Numbered from the stretch's first letter, positions 8,694-17,434 are shown. The stretch: DNA of 64,000 nt from Accumulibacter appositus (GCF_035440685.1 NZ_DAORMW010000027.1), one strand, 5' to 3'. The notes: generated by a model from the letters alone, not told the origin. Translations and numbers: made by a program.

Positions 8694-9251
8694 TCACTGC
8701 TGGTCAAGAAACTCATCGATCCTGGCGAGTAGCGCGGGGTCGTCCGGCTGCACGCGGCTAGCAAAGCTCAGCACCTGCTTGCCGCTGCGATCGATCAGGT
8801 ATTTGTGGAAGTTCCATCGCGGGGCTTCGCCGCTCGCGGTGGCGAGCTGCGCATGGAAGGCGCTGGCGTTGGCGCCGACGATGCTCGTCTTGGCAAACAT
8901 CGGGAATTGCACGCCATAGGTCAGCCGGCAAAAATCCGCGATTTCCTGGCTGCTGCCCGGCTCCTGATCACCGAAGTCATTCGACGGAAAGCCAAGCACC
9001 ACCAGGCCGCGGGCTTTTAGCCGCGCGTACAGCTTCTCGAGACCGTCGTACTGCGAGGTAAAGCCGCAATAGGTCGCGGTGTTGACCACCAGCAAGACCT
9101 TGCCCCGCCACTGGCACAGGGACTGCGGCTGGCGCTTCTGCAGCGATGCAAAACTGTGATCGAGCAAGGGCGGGCACGGCTCCACCGCCACTGCCGGCAG
9201 CGCGGCGCCCAAACCGAGGGCGAAGGCAAGAAAGTAAGGCGACCTGAACAT
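8694..9251 (-). CDS. Glutathione peroxidase family protein, exported
   Basis: The 185-residue product has a signal peptide (MFRSPYFLAFALGLGAALPAVA) and the glutathione peroxidase signatures NTATYCGFTSQY (peroxidatic Cys62), GFPSNDFGDQEPGS and WNFHKYLIDR. It uses cysteine, not selenocysteine, and reduces hydroperoxides, very likely lipid peroxides on the periplasmic side, with a thioredoxin- or glutathione-type donor. The start is the ATG at 9251 preceded by AGGA; the longer open frame lacks a ribosome site. It is the first gene of the light-cluster operon, 60 bases before folE2, and operator copy A lies 75 bases upstream of its start. Confidence 0.9.
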   Translation of the reverse strand: MFRSPYFLAFALGLGAALPAVAVEPCPPLLDHSFASLQKRQPQSLCQWRGKVLLVVNTATYCGFTSQYDGLEKLYARLKARGLVVLGFPSNDFGDQEPGSSQEIADFCRLTYGVQFPMFAKTSIVGANASAFHAQLATASGEAPRWNFHKYLIDRSGKQVLSFASRVQPDDPALLARIDEFLDQQ

Positions 9252-9325
9252 GACTTTATCCTGAACGCGGGTGGCTGGAGGGAGCGCCTGGCAGCACGAC
9301 TGCGCCGCGACGCGCCAGAACTTTT

Positions 9326-9336
9326 TGTCTACGACA
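9326..9336. promoter_or_regulatory. Putative LitR/CarH operator copy A
   Basis: TGTCTACGACA, an inverted repeat TGTC-N3-GACA preceded by a T-run. It is the copy nearest the glutathione peroxidase start and is probably within that gene's promoter. Assignment to the MerR-type regulator is by position and repetition only. Confidence 0.55.
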
Positions 9337-9506
9337 TTCAAGAGAAGACCCGTAGCGGTGGGCGGCACGGCATCGAAAGTTCTACGGGCCTGATTGACAA
9401 CCACGCATGGCTCTGAATTTCATCACAGAATCCTGAGGATCAATATCTGAACGGAGCATTTTCAGGTCGCACTCAGCAATGAAAGGTATGTACAGACACA
9501 TCTTTT

Positions 9507-9517
9507 TGTCTAGGACA
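9507..9517. promoter_or_regulatory. Putative LitR/CarH operator copy B
   Basis: TGTCTAGGACA, the same TGTC-N3-GACA inverted repeat, again preceded by TCTTTT. A TGTACA half-site-like hexamer is at 9489-9494, 12 bases upstream. Confidence 0.55.
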
Positions 9518-9576
9518 CAAAGGGATGAGTCCACTCTATTGATCAACAGTCATCTTGTCAACGGTTTTTCTCTTTT

Positions 9577-9587
9577 TGTCCAGGACA
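9577..9587. promoter_or_regulatory. Putative LitR/CarH operator copy C
   Basis: TGTCCAGGACA, a perfect 5+1+5 palindrome preceded by TCTTTT as in copy B. Copies B and C start exactly 70 bases apart. Confidence 0.55.
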
Positions 9588-9833
9588 GATTGGGGAAACA
9601 CCAGGAACGCAAGTTCGCGAATTGACCGTGGCGGAAGTCGGAAACAGTCGACCATCAAGCGCGGCCGGCCGAAGCATTCGCTGCCGCTCTTCTTTTCCTG
9701 GGCCAGTCGGCAACAGATCCGCTACAACATGGATTGCTTAACCACCTGTGGCCGGCACCTGCCAGGCCATTGAGAATCGCGAAGCCGGATGGCAGCCGCC
9801 CCCCGGGGCAAGCAGCGCTGCCGCCCTCGATAA

Positions 9834-9844
9834 TGTCCTGGACA
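9834..9844. promoter_or_regulatory. Putative LitR/CarH operator copy D
   Basis: TGTCCTGGACA, a perfect 5+1+5 palindrome 78 bases before the regulator start codon, suitable for autoregulation. The rest of 9252-9921 shows no convincing gene. Confidence 0.55.
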
Positions 9845-9921
9845 ACTAGAGATATCTAGGCTATCTTCCGCGTCTTCGCAACGCTCTGCGCGTTTTTCAT
9901 GCAAACACTTCCCGGCACGAT

Positions 9922-10845
9922 ATGAACCAGCTTCCAACCATGAACATCAGCGCTGTCGAGCGCGACACCGGTCTCGGCAAGGACACCTTGCGCGTTTGGG
10001 AGCGCCGCTATGGCTTCCCGCAGCCGACTCGCGACGAGCACGGTGAGCGCCTCTATCCTGCCGAGCAGGTCGAACGGCTGCGGATGATGAAACGTTTGAT
10101 CGATCAAGGCCTGCGCCCGGGTCGCCTGTGCGCAGCCAGTGAGGAGGAGTTCGCCACGCTGTGCAACGCCGGCGCATCACCCGCGCGAAGCGATCCCGGG
10201 CAGCACGAAGCGGTGATCGGCCAGACCATCGCGCTGGTCAAGGCGAACGACCTTGCGGCGCTGCGCCGGCTGCTCAAGCAGGCGATGATGCGACTCGGCC
10301 TGCAGCGTTTCATCATCGACGTCGTCGCGCCGCTCAATGACGCCGTCGGCGAAGCCTGGATGAGCGGAGCATTCGAGGTTTTCGAGGAACATCTTTATAG
10401 CGAGCAGATCAAGTCGCTTTTGCGGCAGGCGATCGGCAACCTGCCGGCCGCGGGCGGCACACCACGCATCCTGCTGACCACGCCGCCCGACGAACAACAC
10501 GTGCTCGGGCTGTTGATGGTCGAGGCCTTGCTGGCACTCGAGGGCGCGACCTGCATTTCGCTGGGCACGCAGACGCCGCTGGTCGACATCGAAATGGCCG
10601 CCCGCGCCCACCAGGCCAACATCGTCGCCATCTCGCTTTCCGCTGCTTTTCCGGCGCGACAGGTCGGCGCGCTGGTCAGCCAGTTGCGCCAAATGCTGCC
10701 CACGGCAATCGACCTGTGGGTTGGCGGTGCAGGTGCGCAACGCGCGACAGCGGCGACCGGCATCGTGCTGCTGCCGACCCTACAGGCCACGCTCGACGCG
10801 CTCGAAGGGTGGCGAAATGAGCCCGCTCGTGTGCGGCATTCGTGA
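9922..10845 (+). CDS. litR: MerR-family B12-dependent photoreceptor regulator (LitR/CarH type)
   Basis: A 307-residue protein with an N-terminal MerR helix-turn-helix (AVERDTGLGKDTLRVWERRY, residues about 9-75) and a C-terminal cobalamin-binding domain. The residues that hold adenosylcobalamin in CarH are kept: W146 and E156-H157 with Wx9EH spacing, and the lower-ligand motif E191-x-H193-x2-G. In CarH the dark B12-bound tetramer represses, and light breaks the Co-C bond and releases DNA. An alternative start is the ATG at 9940 (MNISAV), which matches family N-termini. The gene is divergent from the ten-gene operon, with four operator-like repeats between them. Confidence 0.9.
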   Translation: MNQLPTMNISAVERDTGLGKDTLRVWERRYGFPQPTRDEHGERLYPAEQVERLRMMKRLIDQGLRPGRLCAASEEEFATLCNAGASPARSDPGQHEAVIGQTIALVKANDLAALRRLLKQAMMRLGLQRFIIDVVAPLNDAVGEAWMSGAFEVFEEHLYSEQIKSLLRQAIGNLPAAGGTPRILLTTPPDEQHVLGLLMVEALLALEGATCISLGTQTPLVDIEMAARAHQANIVAISLSAAFPARQVGALVSQLRQMLPTAIDLWVGGAGAQRATAATGIVLLPTLQATLDALEGWRNEPARVRHS

Positions 10846-10883
10846 TGGGATTTTCGGCCACCATCCGCCCCCGCCCACCCACC

Positions 10884-11017
10884 GTCATTGCGAGGAGGCG
10901 CAGCCGACGCGGCAATCCAGAGGTTTTGCTTTTCGCGTACTCAATAGATCAATGCGGCGGGAAGGAGTGAGAGCATGGAACTGGATTGCCACGTCGGCTT
11001 CGCCTCCTCGCAATGAC
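10884..11017. repeat. MITE-like palindromic element
   Basis: Two 37-base arms (10884-10920 and 10981-11017) form an inverted repeat with only two mismatches, enclosing 60 bases. The arms begin GTCATTGCGAGGAGGCG and end GGCAATCCAG, a kind of repeat seen dispersed in many proteobacterial genomes. No ORF lies inside. It separates the regulator from the restriction-modification gene; the rest of 10846-11169 shows nothing else. Confidence 0.8.
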
Positions 11018-11169
11018 CTGCGGGCGGCTGTGACGCCGGACTTCCGCCCACCACCACGAGGCTCTCGCGACGCTGCCATGCATGGCGGAAGTCTAGTCAA
11101 CACGACAGCACGACACTGACGCGAGGCAGGAGCGCAGCGAGCTCATCCTCCATGTCATAATCCCGGCCC

Positions 11170-14100
11170 ATGACCGAAGCCAGCCTGAGCGCCGATCCCG
11201 ATACGGCGCAAGCCGCCGCCTTTGTCGCCCGCTGGCGCGCGGCCGACGGTTCCGAGCTGGCCAACTACCAGCTCTTCGTCACCGACCTCTGTCGGCTGCT
11301 CGACGTCCCCTCCCCCGACCCGGCGCATGAAGACACGCGCGACAACGCCTACGTCTTCGAGCGCCGGGTCAGTTTTCGCCACGGCGACGGCAGTTCGTCA
11401 AACGGGCGCATCGACTGCTACAAGCGCGGCCATTTCGTTCTCGAAGCCAAGAAGATCCGCCTCGCCGCCGCCAGCAAGGGTTTCGACGACGCCCTGCAGC
11501 GGGCGCGCGGCCAGGCCGAAGGCTATGCCCGCGCGCTGCCGGCCGACGAGGGTCGACCGCCGTTCCTGATCGTCATCGATGTCGGCCAGGTCATCGAGCT
11601 GTACGCCGACTTCACGCGTTCCGGCGCCACCTACACCCCCTTCCCCGACCCGCGCTCGCACCGCATCAGGCTCGCCGATCTCGCCGAGCGCGGCATCCGC
11701 GAACGCCTGCAAACCCTGTGGCGCGACCCGCTGGCGCTGGACCCGACGCGCGTCTCGGCGCGCGTCACGCGCGAGATCGCCGGCCATCTGGCGCGCATCG
11801 CCCGAACGCTCGAAGGCGCCGGCCACCACCCCGAACTCGTCGCCGGCTTCCTCACCCGTTGCCTGTTCTCGATGTTCGCCGAAGACGTCGGCCTGCTGCC
11901 CCGGGAGAACGGCCAGGGCGCGTTCACCACCTTGCTCGAAACCCTGCAGAGCAGTCCGCAGCAATTCGTGCCGCTACTCGCCGCATTGTGGCGCGAGATG
12001 GACGCCGGCGGCTTCTCGGTCGTCCTGCGCGCCACGCTGCCGCGCTTCAACGGCAAGCTCTTCAAGCAGCCGGAAGTGATCGCCCTAGATCGCGAACAGA
12101 TCGGCCTGCTGTTGCAGGCCGCGCACGCCGACTGGACGCAGGTCGAACCGGCGATCTTCGGCACCCTGCTCGAACGCGCGCTGACGCCCAGCGAGCGGCA
12201 CGCGCTCGGCGCCCACTACACGCCACGGGCCTACGTCGAACGGCTGGTCCTGCCGACCGTCGTCGAGCCGCTGCGCGGCCAATGGCGCAATGTCCAGGCG
12301 GCGGCCCTGCTGCTCGCCAACGAGGGAAAACTCGACACCGCGCGTGCCGAGGTTGACGCCTTCCACCACCGCCTGTGCCAGATTCGCGTCCTCGACCCGG
12401 CCTGCGGGTCGGCGAATTTCCTCTACGTGACGCTGGAACATATGAAGCGCCTCGAAGGCGAGGTGCTCGACCAGTTGCACGCTTTCGGACGCGGCCAGCA
12501 ACGCCTCGAAGCCGAAGGACTGACCGTCGACCCGCACCAGTTCCTCGGCCTCGAACTCAACCCGCGCGCCGCAGCCATCGCCGAACTGGTGCTCTGGATC
12601 GGCTACCTGCAATGGCATTTCCGCACCAGCGGCAGCGGCCTGCCGCCGCAACCGATCCTCAAGGACTTCCGCAACATCGAATGCCGCGACGCCGTCCTCG
12701 CCTGCGATGGCGTCGAAACGGTCGTCGACGAGCGCGGCGTCCCGGTCAGCCGCTGGAACGGCGTGACGACCAAGGCGCACCCGGTCACCGGCGAGCAGGT
12801 ACCCGACGAAAACGCGCGCACGCCGCTGCAGCGCTATCTCAATCCGCGCAAGGCGACATGGCCGCAGGCCGACTACATCGTCGGCAACCCGCCGTTCATC
12901 GGCGCCGGCGGCATGCGTGCCGCGCTCGGCGACGGCTACGTCGAAGCGCTGCGCAAGGCCTGGAAAGAGGTTCCCGAATCCGCCGATCTGGTGATGTTCT
13001 GGTGGCACCACGCGGCGCAACTGGTCGCCCAGGGCAAGGTGCAGCGCTTCGGCTTGATCACCACCAACAGCCTCAGGCAGACCTTCAACCGCCGGGTCGT
13101 TCACGCTGCGCTCGACAAGGGCGTGTCGCTGGCCTTCGCGGTGCCCGACCACCCGTGGGTCGACAGCGCCGACGGCGCCGCCGTGCGCATCGCGATGACG
13201 GTCGGAGTGCCGGGCAACAGCGAAGGCCGGCTGTTGAACGTGACCGCGGAGCGCGAAGGCAAAAGTGATGGCTTGGACGTCGAACTACAGGAGCAGGTCG
13301 GGCTACTGCACGCTGACTTGCGCATCGGGACAAGCGTAGCCAATGCGAAAGCTCTTCAGGCAAACGGTGGTTTAACTGGGCGTGGTCTTCAACTCATTGG
13401 TGCTGGTTTCATCGTCACGCCCGCAGAAGCAATGCGCCTCGATGTCGACGCACCAATCAAGCAGTACAGGAACGGCCGCGACCTGACCGACCGGCCGCGC
13501 GACGTGAAGCTGATCGACCTCTTCGGCTTCACCGCCGAAGAAGTGCGTTCGCGTTATCCGGCGACCTATCAGTGGGTGCTCGAACGCGTCAAACCGGAGC
13601 GTGATGCGAAGGCCGGGACACCCGACGGGGCGGGCTACGCACGACTTTGGTGGCTACATGGCAAACCGCGCCAGGAACTTCGTAAGATGCTCGTTGGCCT
13701 GCCGCGCTACATCGCCACCGTCGAGACCGCGAAACATCGCACCTTCCAGTTTCTCGACGCCGACATGGCGCCAGACAACATGCTCGTCTGCCTCGCCAGC
13801 GCCGATGCCCTGCATCTGGGTGTGCTCTCGTCTTGCACCCACGCCACTTGGGCGCTAGCTGCCGGCGGCCGGCTTGGCGTCGGGAACGACCCACGCTACA
13901 ACAAGACCCGCTGTTTCGAGCCCTTCCCTTTCCCCGCCGCAAACCCCGAGCAAGCCGCCCGCATCCGCGACCTCGCCGAACAACTCGACGCCCACCGCAA
14001 ACGCCAACAGGAAGCCCACGCCAGCCTGACACTGACCGGCATGTACAACGTCCTCGAAAAGCTGCGCAGCGGCGAGCCGCTCAACGCCAGGGAAAAGACC

Positions 14101-14637
14101 ATCCACGAGCAAGGCCTGGTCAGCGTGCTGAAAACCCTGCACGACGAACTCGACGCCGCCGTTCTCGACGCCTACGGCTGGAGCGATCTCCGCGCGGCCC
14201 TCGCCGACCCGGCGCAGAAAGACGCCGCCAGCGAAACCCTGCTCGTCCGCTTGGCCGCGCTGAACGCCGAGCGGCTGGCGGAAGAAGCGCGCGGTGAGGT
14301 GCGCTGGCTGCGGCCGGAATACCAGCACCCGCAGGCAGTGGCGAGCCAGTCGCCGCTCGGCATCGATGATCCGGCCGGCAAACAGGCTGCGCTGGCCGCC
14401 GCGGCCGTCCCGGCAAGCAGCACCGCACGCCTGCCCTGGCCCGCCGCACTACCCGAGCAGGTCGCCGCCGTCGCCAACATGCTGGCAGGCGCAGCTGCTC
14501 CGCTTTCGGAAACGGAACTGGCAGCGCGCTTCACCGGCAAGGGTGCCTGGAAAAAACGCCTGTCGCAGATCGTCGACACGCTCGAAGCGCTTGGTCGCGT
14601 GCACCGCCAGGGAGCGCTGCTGACCAGCGCCGGCTAG
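11170..14637 (+). CDS. MmeI-like type II single-chain restriction-modification enzyme
   Basis: The 1155-residue protein combines a nuclease and an N6-adenine methyltransferase. The N-terminal PD-(D/E)xK site is visible as D82 and E92-A-K94 (FVLEAKK). ALGAHYTPRAYVERLV precedes the SAM motif DPACGSAN at 409-416 (usually DPACGSGN), and the catalytic NPPF is at 573-576. The C-terminal third holds the target-recognition domain. Such enzymes methylate one strand and cut at a distance from the site, protecting against phage. No separate methylase, specificity or nuclease gene lies beside it, consistent with a stand-alone system. Codon use becomes less GC-rich around 13260-13440, at the start of the recognition region. 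The start lacks a clear ribosome site. Confidence 0.88.
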   Translation: MTEASLSADPDTAQAAAFVARWRAADGSELANYQLFVTDLCRLLDVPSPDPAHEDTRDNAYVFERRVSFRHGDGSSSNGRIDCYKRGHFVLEAKKIRLAAASKGFDDALQRARGQAEGYARALPADEGRPPFLIVIDVGQVIELYADFTRSGATYTPFPDPRSHRIRLADLAERGIRERLQTLWRDPLALDPTRVSARVTREIAGHLARIARTLEGAGHHPELVAGFLTRCLFSMFAEDVGLLPRENGQGAFTTLLETLQSSPQQFVPLLAALWREMDAGGFSVVLRATLPRFNGKLFKQPEVIALDREQIGLLLQAAHADWTQVEPAIFGTLLERALTPSERHALGAHYTPRAYVERLVLPTVVEPLRGQWRNVQAAALLLANEGKLDTARAEVDAFHHRLCQIRVLDPACGSANFLYVTLEHMKRLEGEVLDQLHAFGRGQQRLEAEGLTVDPHQFLGLELNPRAAAIAELVLWIGYLQWHFRTSGSGLPPQPILKDFRNIECRDAVLACDGVETVVDERGVPVSRWNGVTTKAHPVTGEQVPDENARTPLQRYLNPRKATWPQADYIVGNPPFIGAGGMRAALGDGYVEALRKAWKEVPESADLVMFWWHHAAQLVAQGKVQRFGLITTNSLRQTFNRRVVHAALDKGVSLAFAVPDHPWVDSADGAAVRIAMTVGVPGNSEGRLLNVTAEREGKSDGLDVELQEQVGLLHADLRIGTSVANAKALQANGGLTGRGLQLIGAGFIVTPAEAMRLDVDAPIKQYRNGRDLTDRPRDVKLIDLFGFTAEEVRSRYPATYQWVLERVKPERDAKAGTPDGAGYARLWWLHGKPRQELRKMLVGLPRYIATVETAKHRTFQFLDADMAPDNMLVCLASADALHLGVLSSCTHATWALAAGGRLGVGNDPRYNKTRCFEPFPFPAANPEQAARIRDLAEQLDAHRKRQQEAHASLTLTGMYNVLEKLRSGEPLNAREKTIHEQGLVSVLKTLHDELDAAVLDAYGWSDLRAALADPAQKDAASETLLVRLAALNAERLAEEARGEVRWLRPEYQHPQAVASQSPLGIDDPAGKQAALAAAAVPASSTARLPWPAALPEQVAAVANMLAGAAAPLSETELAARFTGKGAWKKRLSQIVDTLEALGRVHRQGALLTSAG

Positions 14638-14803
14638 GGGGCAGTGTTGCACCCATGGTGCAGGATAGGAATTCCAGCCACCGGGAGGGTCGAGCCTGCT
14701 TTCAAGCGCGCCGAAAGCCTGCTCACGAACTCGCCAACACCCCACTCGACGACGATGGGCGGCACGCCTTCATCCCGAAACAGCAAACCGACGCCGCTCG
14801 CTC

Positions 14804-15664
14804 CTACCCGCTTCGCGATGCGCCCGCCTCTGCTCCGCCTGCCTCGGCCGGGTCGCCTGGCGGCACGGTGATCGTGGCCTGCCTCCTGGCGTCGCGCCGT
14901 TGCTGTCGCGCCGCCCGGACCACGGCACGGAGTTCGTTGCACTTGCCGACGATGCTCACCAGGACGCTGGCCGTCCAGGCGAAAGTGAACATGCCCGAAA
15001 TGGCGATGATCGGTGAGAGCATGTACCACTGATCGGTCAGGATCAGGTGGCTGCCAAGGGTGGTGTAGGACAGCGCCGCGAAGCGTGCAGCGGCCGCCCA
15101 TCCAGGGATGATCCCGCCGTAAACGAGGGCTGCCGACCAGAGCATGATCGACAACAGGTGCAGGCCGAGCATCCTGAAAACGGTGAACCCGAGCAAGAGG
15201 TCAACGCTCCACCAGGCGGGGCGCAGCTCGATGCGCTGCGCAAGCTTGTCGAAGCGGCCGGTGAGCAGACGCAAGCCGATGGCCTGCAGGACGACGACGG
15301 CGACCAGCACCCCCCCGCCAAAAAAGAGGTCCGGCAAAGGCAGCGCCTCGATCACCGGCAACTTCGCTTCGACGTAGGCTTCCGTCGACGCCAGCTCGCC
15401 GGGCAACTGCTTGACGACCTTTGCGGGAAGCTGGGCAAGCTCGTGGGGAGCGTTCTCGACGGCTGTGGGAAGCTGGGACAACTCCGCTTCAGCGCGTTCT
15501 GCCAGCGGAGCCAGCTTGCCCGCCTCGTCCGGCAGCCGGGCGGCGGCCGACGCCTCGGCCGTAAGCTCCCGTGCGGTTTTCTCGATCGTTGTCGTATTGG
15601 CCAAGCTGAACGGCTCCCTACCGAAACTACCGCACCCGAATGAACTCACGAGGAGAACGAGCAC
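14804..15664 (-). CDS. Ion-channel-like membrane protein
   Basis: A 286-residue protein with a hydrophobic start, a long Ala/Glu/Leu-rich helical stretch (residues about 30-105, probably periplasmic coiled coil), and then three or four membrane segments. One pair flanks SYTTLGSHLILTDQWYMLSPI, which resembles the pore loop and second helix of Ion_trans_2 potassium channels but has TTLGS where TVGYG would be expected. The cytoplasmic tail is strongly basic, then Gly/Ala-rich. GTG at 15664 is the only start upstream of the first hydrophobic segment. The gene is divergent from the APC permease. Channel function is inferred from topology, and the ion is unknown. Confidence 0.65.
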   Translation of the reverse strand: MLVLLVSSFGCGSFGREPFSLANTTTIEKTARELTAEASAAARLPDEAGKLAPLAERAEAELSQLPTAVENAPHELAQLPAKVVKQLPGELASTEAYVEAKLPVIEALPLPDLFFGGGVLVAVVVLQAIGLRLLTGRFDKLAQRIELRPAWWSVDLLLGFTVFRMLGLHLLSIMLWSAALVYGGIIPGWAAAARFAALSYTTLGSHLILTDQWYMLSPIIAISGMFTFAWTASVLVSIVGKCNELRAVVRAARQQRRDARRQATITVPPGDPAEAGGAEAGASRSG

Positions 15665-15767
15665 ACCTTCGCCGCCTGCCTCATGGCCGCGGCATCGGTG
15701 AAGCGAGGGCCCGCAAGCTTGCGGCTAGGCCGCGGCTTCGTCCGCTGTGTCTGCAAAACAGGCTGCG

Positions 15768-15775
15768 AGTATACT
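15768..15775. promoter_or_regulatory. Possible back-to-back -10 element
   Basis: AGTATACT is self-complementary and gives a TATACT-like -10 hexamer on both strands in the 317-base gap between the divergent channel-like and permease genes. No clear -35 is visible, and nothing else is seen in this gap. Confidence 0.25.
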
Positions 15776-15981
15776 AGCTGGTCCGCCGAATCGGCATGCT
15801 TTGCAAGGGCTCGTGCGGCCACGCGAGCCGGGCATTCTGGCAGATGGATTTGGCATGACTTGCCGTCCCTGAGAGCGCAATCCTCGCGCTGGCCACGCGT
15901 TGCCGCGCGACGCCAAACTGAGCGTCTGGCTGCCGCGCTGCAGTCAGTCGGCGCGCTTCAAGACGCTTAAGGAAGGGGGCC

Positions 15982-17298
15982 ATGAGCGAGCAAAACAACA
16001 GCAGACGAATCAGCCTGCGCGGGGCGATCGCCCTCGGCGTCGGCTCGATGGTCGGAGCCGGCATCTTCGCCCTGATGGGCGAAGCGGCGGCCAAGGCGGG
16101 ATCGGCGGTGTGGCTGTCGTTTCTGGTCGCCGGGATCATTGCGCTGCTCACCGGACACTCCTTCGCACAACTCGGCGTGCGCTATCCATCGCGCGGCGGC
16201 GTGGTCGAGTACCTGGTGAAGGCCTACGGCCCGGGACTCTTCTCGGGCGGCTGCTCGATCCTGTTCTATATCGCGCAGCTGATCGGAATGGCGATGATCT
16301 CGCTGGCCTTCGGCAAGTTCACCGCCAAGCTCCTGGGCCTTGGCGACGTGAATCTGCTCCTCTGGGAACGCATCCTGGGCTCCACTCTGATCGTCGGCCT
16401 GGCTGCCCTGAACCTGATCGGCGCCAAGTTCGTGAGCGCCGCCCAGCGGCTGGTCGTCCTCGCCAATCTGGCGGTCCTCGCCCTGTTCACCGTCGGGCTG
16501 TCGATGCACGCGGAGGTGGCTCGGCTCGCGGTCGACACCTGGCCCGCAGCCACGCCGATACTCGGCAGCCTCGGCCTCACCTTCTTTGCCTTTACGGGCT
16601 TTGCCGTGGTCAGCAATGCCGCCGGGGACATGGACAAACCGGCGCGCGACCTGCCGCGGGCGATGTACAGCACCATCGCCATCGTACTGCTGCTCTATGT
16701 GGCGCTCGCCCTGGCGGTCACGGCCACGGTCGATGGACCGGAGCTGACAACGAGCGGGGCAACGCTCCTGGCGGTCGTCGCCCGACACAACTTCGGCGAG
16801 ATGGGCTTCCACGCCCTCCTGATCAGCGCCATCCTGGCAACCGTCACCTGTCTCAACGGCGGCTTCTTCGGCGTCACCAGCATCACCTATACGCTGGCTG
16901 AGAACGGCCAGCTGCCTTCACGGTTCGGGCAAAAAATCGGCATGAGCTATCGCGGCCTGACCATCTCCGCGCTGCTCGCCCTGCTGATGGTCAACTTCCT
17001 GACGCTGACGACGGTCGCGTCGCTGGGCAGCGCGACCTCGCTACTGGTGTACTCGCTGGTCAACTTCGGCGCCTGGCGGCTCCTGAAAGGCAGCGGCTGG
17101 CACCGGATCGCGATCCTGCTGAGCATCGTCGCCTGCCTTCTCGCGATCGCGGTCTGGGCTTTCGACACCTACCAGACTTCCCCCGGCTCGTTCGCGATCT
17201 TCCTCTCCTTCCTGGTCATCGCCTTCGTCGCGGAAGGCTTGCTGCAGCGCTATCGTGGCCGGCGGATCCTGGCGCAGGAGCACTGGGAGAGGTCATGA
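15982..17298 (+). CDS. APC-family amino-acid/amine permease
   Basis: A 438-residue inner-membrane transporter with about 12 hydrophobic segments. The first segment carries the APC unwound-helix motif GVGSMVGAGIFALMG (residues about 19-33), and segment 6 has FFAFTGFAVVSNAAGDMDKPARDLPRA, both typical of the APC superfamily. It should import an amino acid or amine by proton symport, with specificity not readable from sequence. AAGGAAGGGGG lies just before the ATG. The gene stands alone; downstream is the double-hairpin element at 17357-17411. Confidence 0.88.
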   Translation: MSEQNNSRRISLRGAIALGVGSMVGAGIFALMGEAAAKAGSAVWLSFLVAGIIALLTGHSFAQLGVRYPSRGGVVEYLVKAYGPGLFSGGCSILFYIAQLIGMAMISLAFGKFTAKLLGLGDVNLLLWERILGSTLIVGLAALNLIGAKFVSAAQRLVVLANLAVLALFTVGLSMHAEVARLAVDTWPAATPILGSLGLTFFAFTGFAVVSNAAGDMDKPARDLPRAMYSTIAIVLLLYVALALAVTATVDGPELTTSGATLLAVVARHNFGEMGFHALLISAILATVTCLNGGFFGVTSITYTLAENGQLPSRFGQKIGMSYRGLTISALLALLMVNFLTLTTVASLGSATSLLVYSLVNFGAWRLLKGSGWHRIAILLSIVACLLAIAVWAFDTYQTSPGSFAIFLSFLVIAFVAEGLLQRYRGRRILAQEHWERS

Positions 17299-17356
17299 CT
17301 TGGTGATTGTCGCCAGGCTCGCCGGGCAGATCCTGCGCGTGGCCCTCTTCCCCTGA

Positions 17357-17411
17357 CCCTTCTCCCGCGAAAGGAGAAGGGAGTTTCGTGAGTCGCTTGT
17401 GCGACTTTCAC
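17357..17411. repeat. Double-hairpin repeat element, copy 1
   Basis: A 9-bp perfect stem (CCCTTCTCC / GGAGAAGGG, 7-base loop) is followed after 6 bases by a second hairpin GTG-AGTCGC-TTGT-GCGACT-TT-CAC. The same architecture recurs at 48306-48361, in the same orientation and also just after a plus-strand gene. No T-run follows, so it is not a classical terminator. Confidence 0.7.
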
Positions 17412-17434
17412 AGTAAAGCGGCCAGGCGAGTCGC

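Noticed and set aside
9555..9773. 72-codon ORF in the regulator/operon gap
   Set aside because: It overlaps operator copy C, has no ribosome site and no recognisable family.
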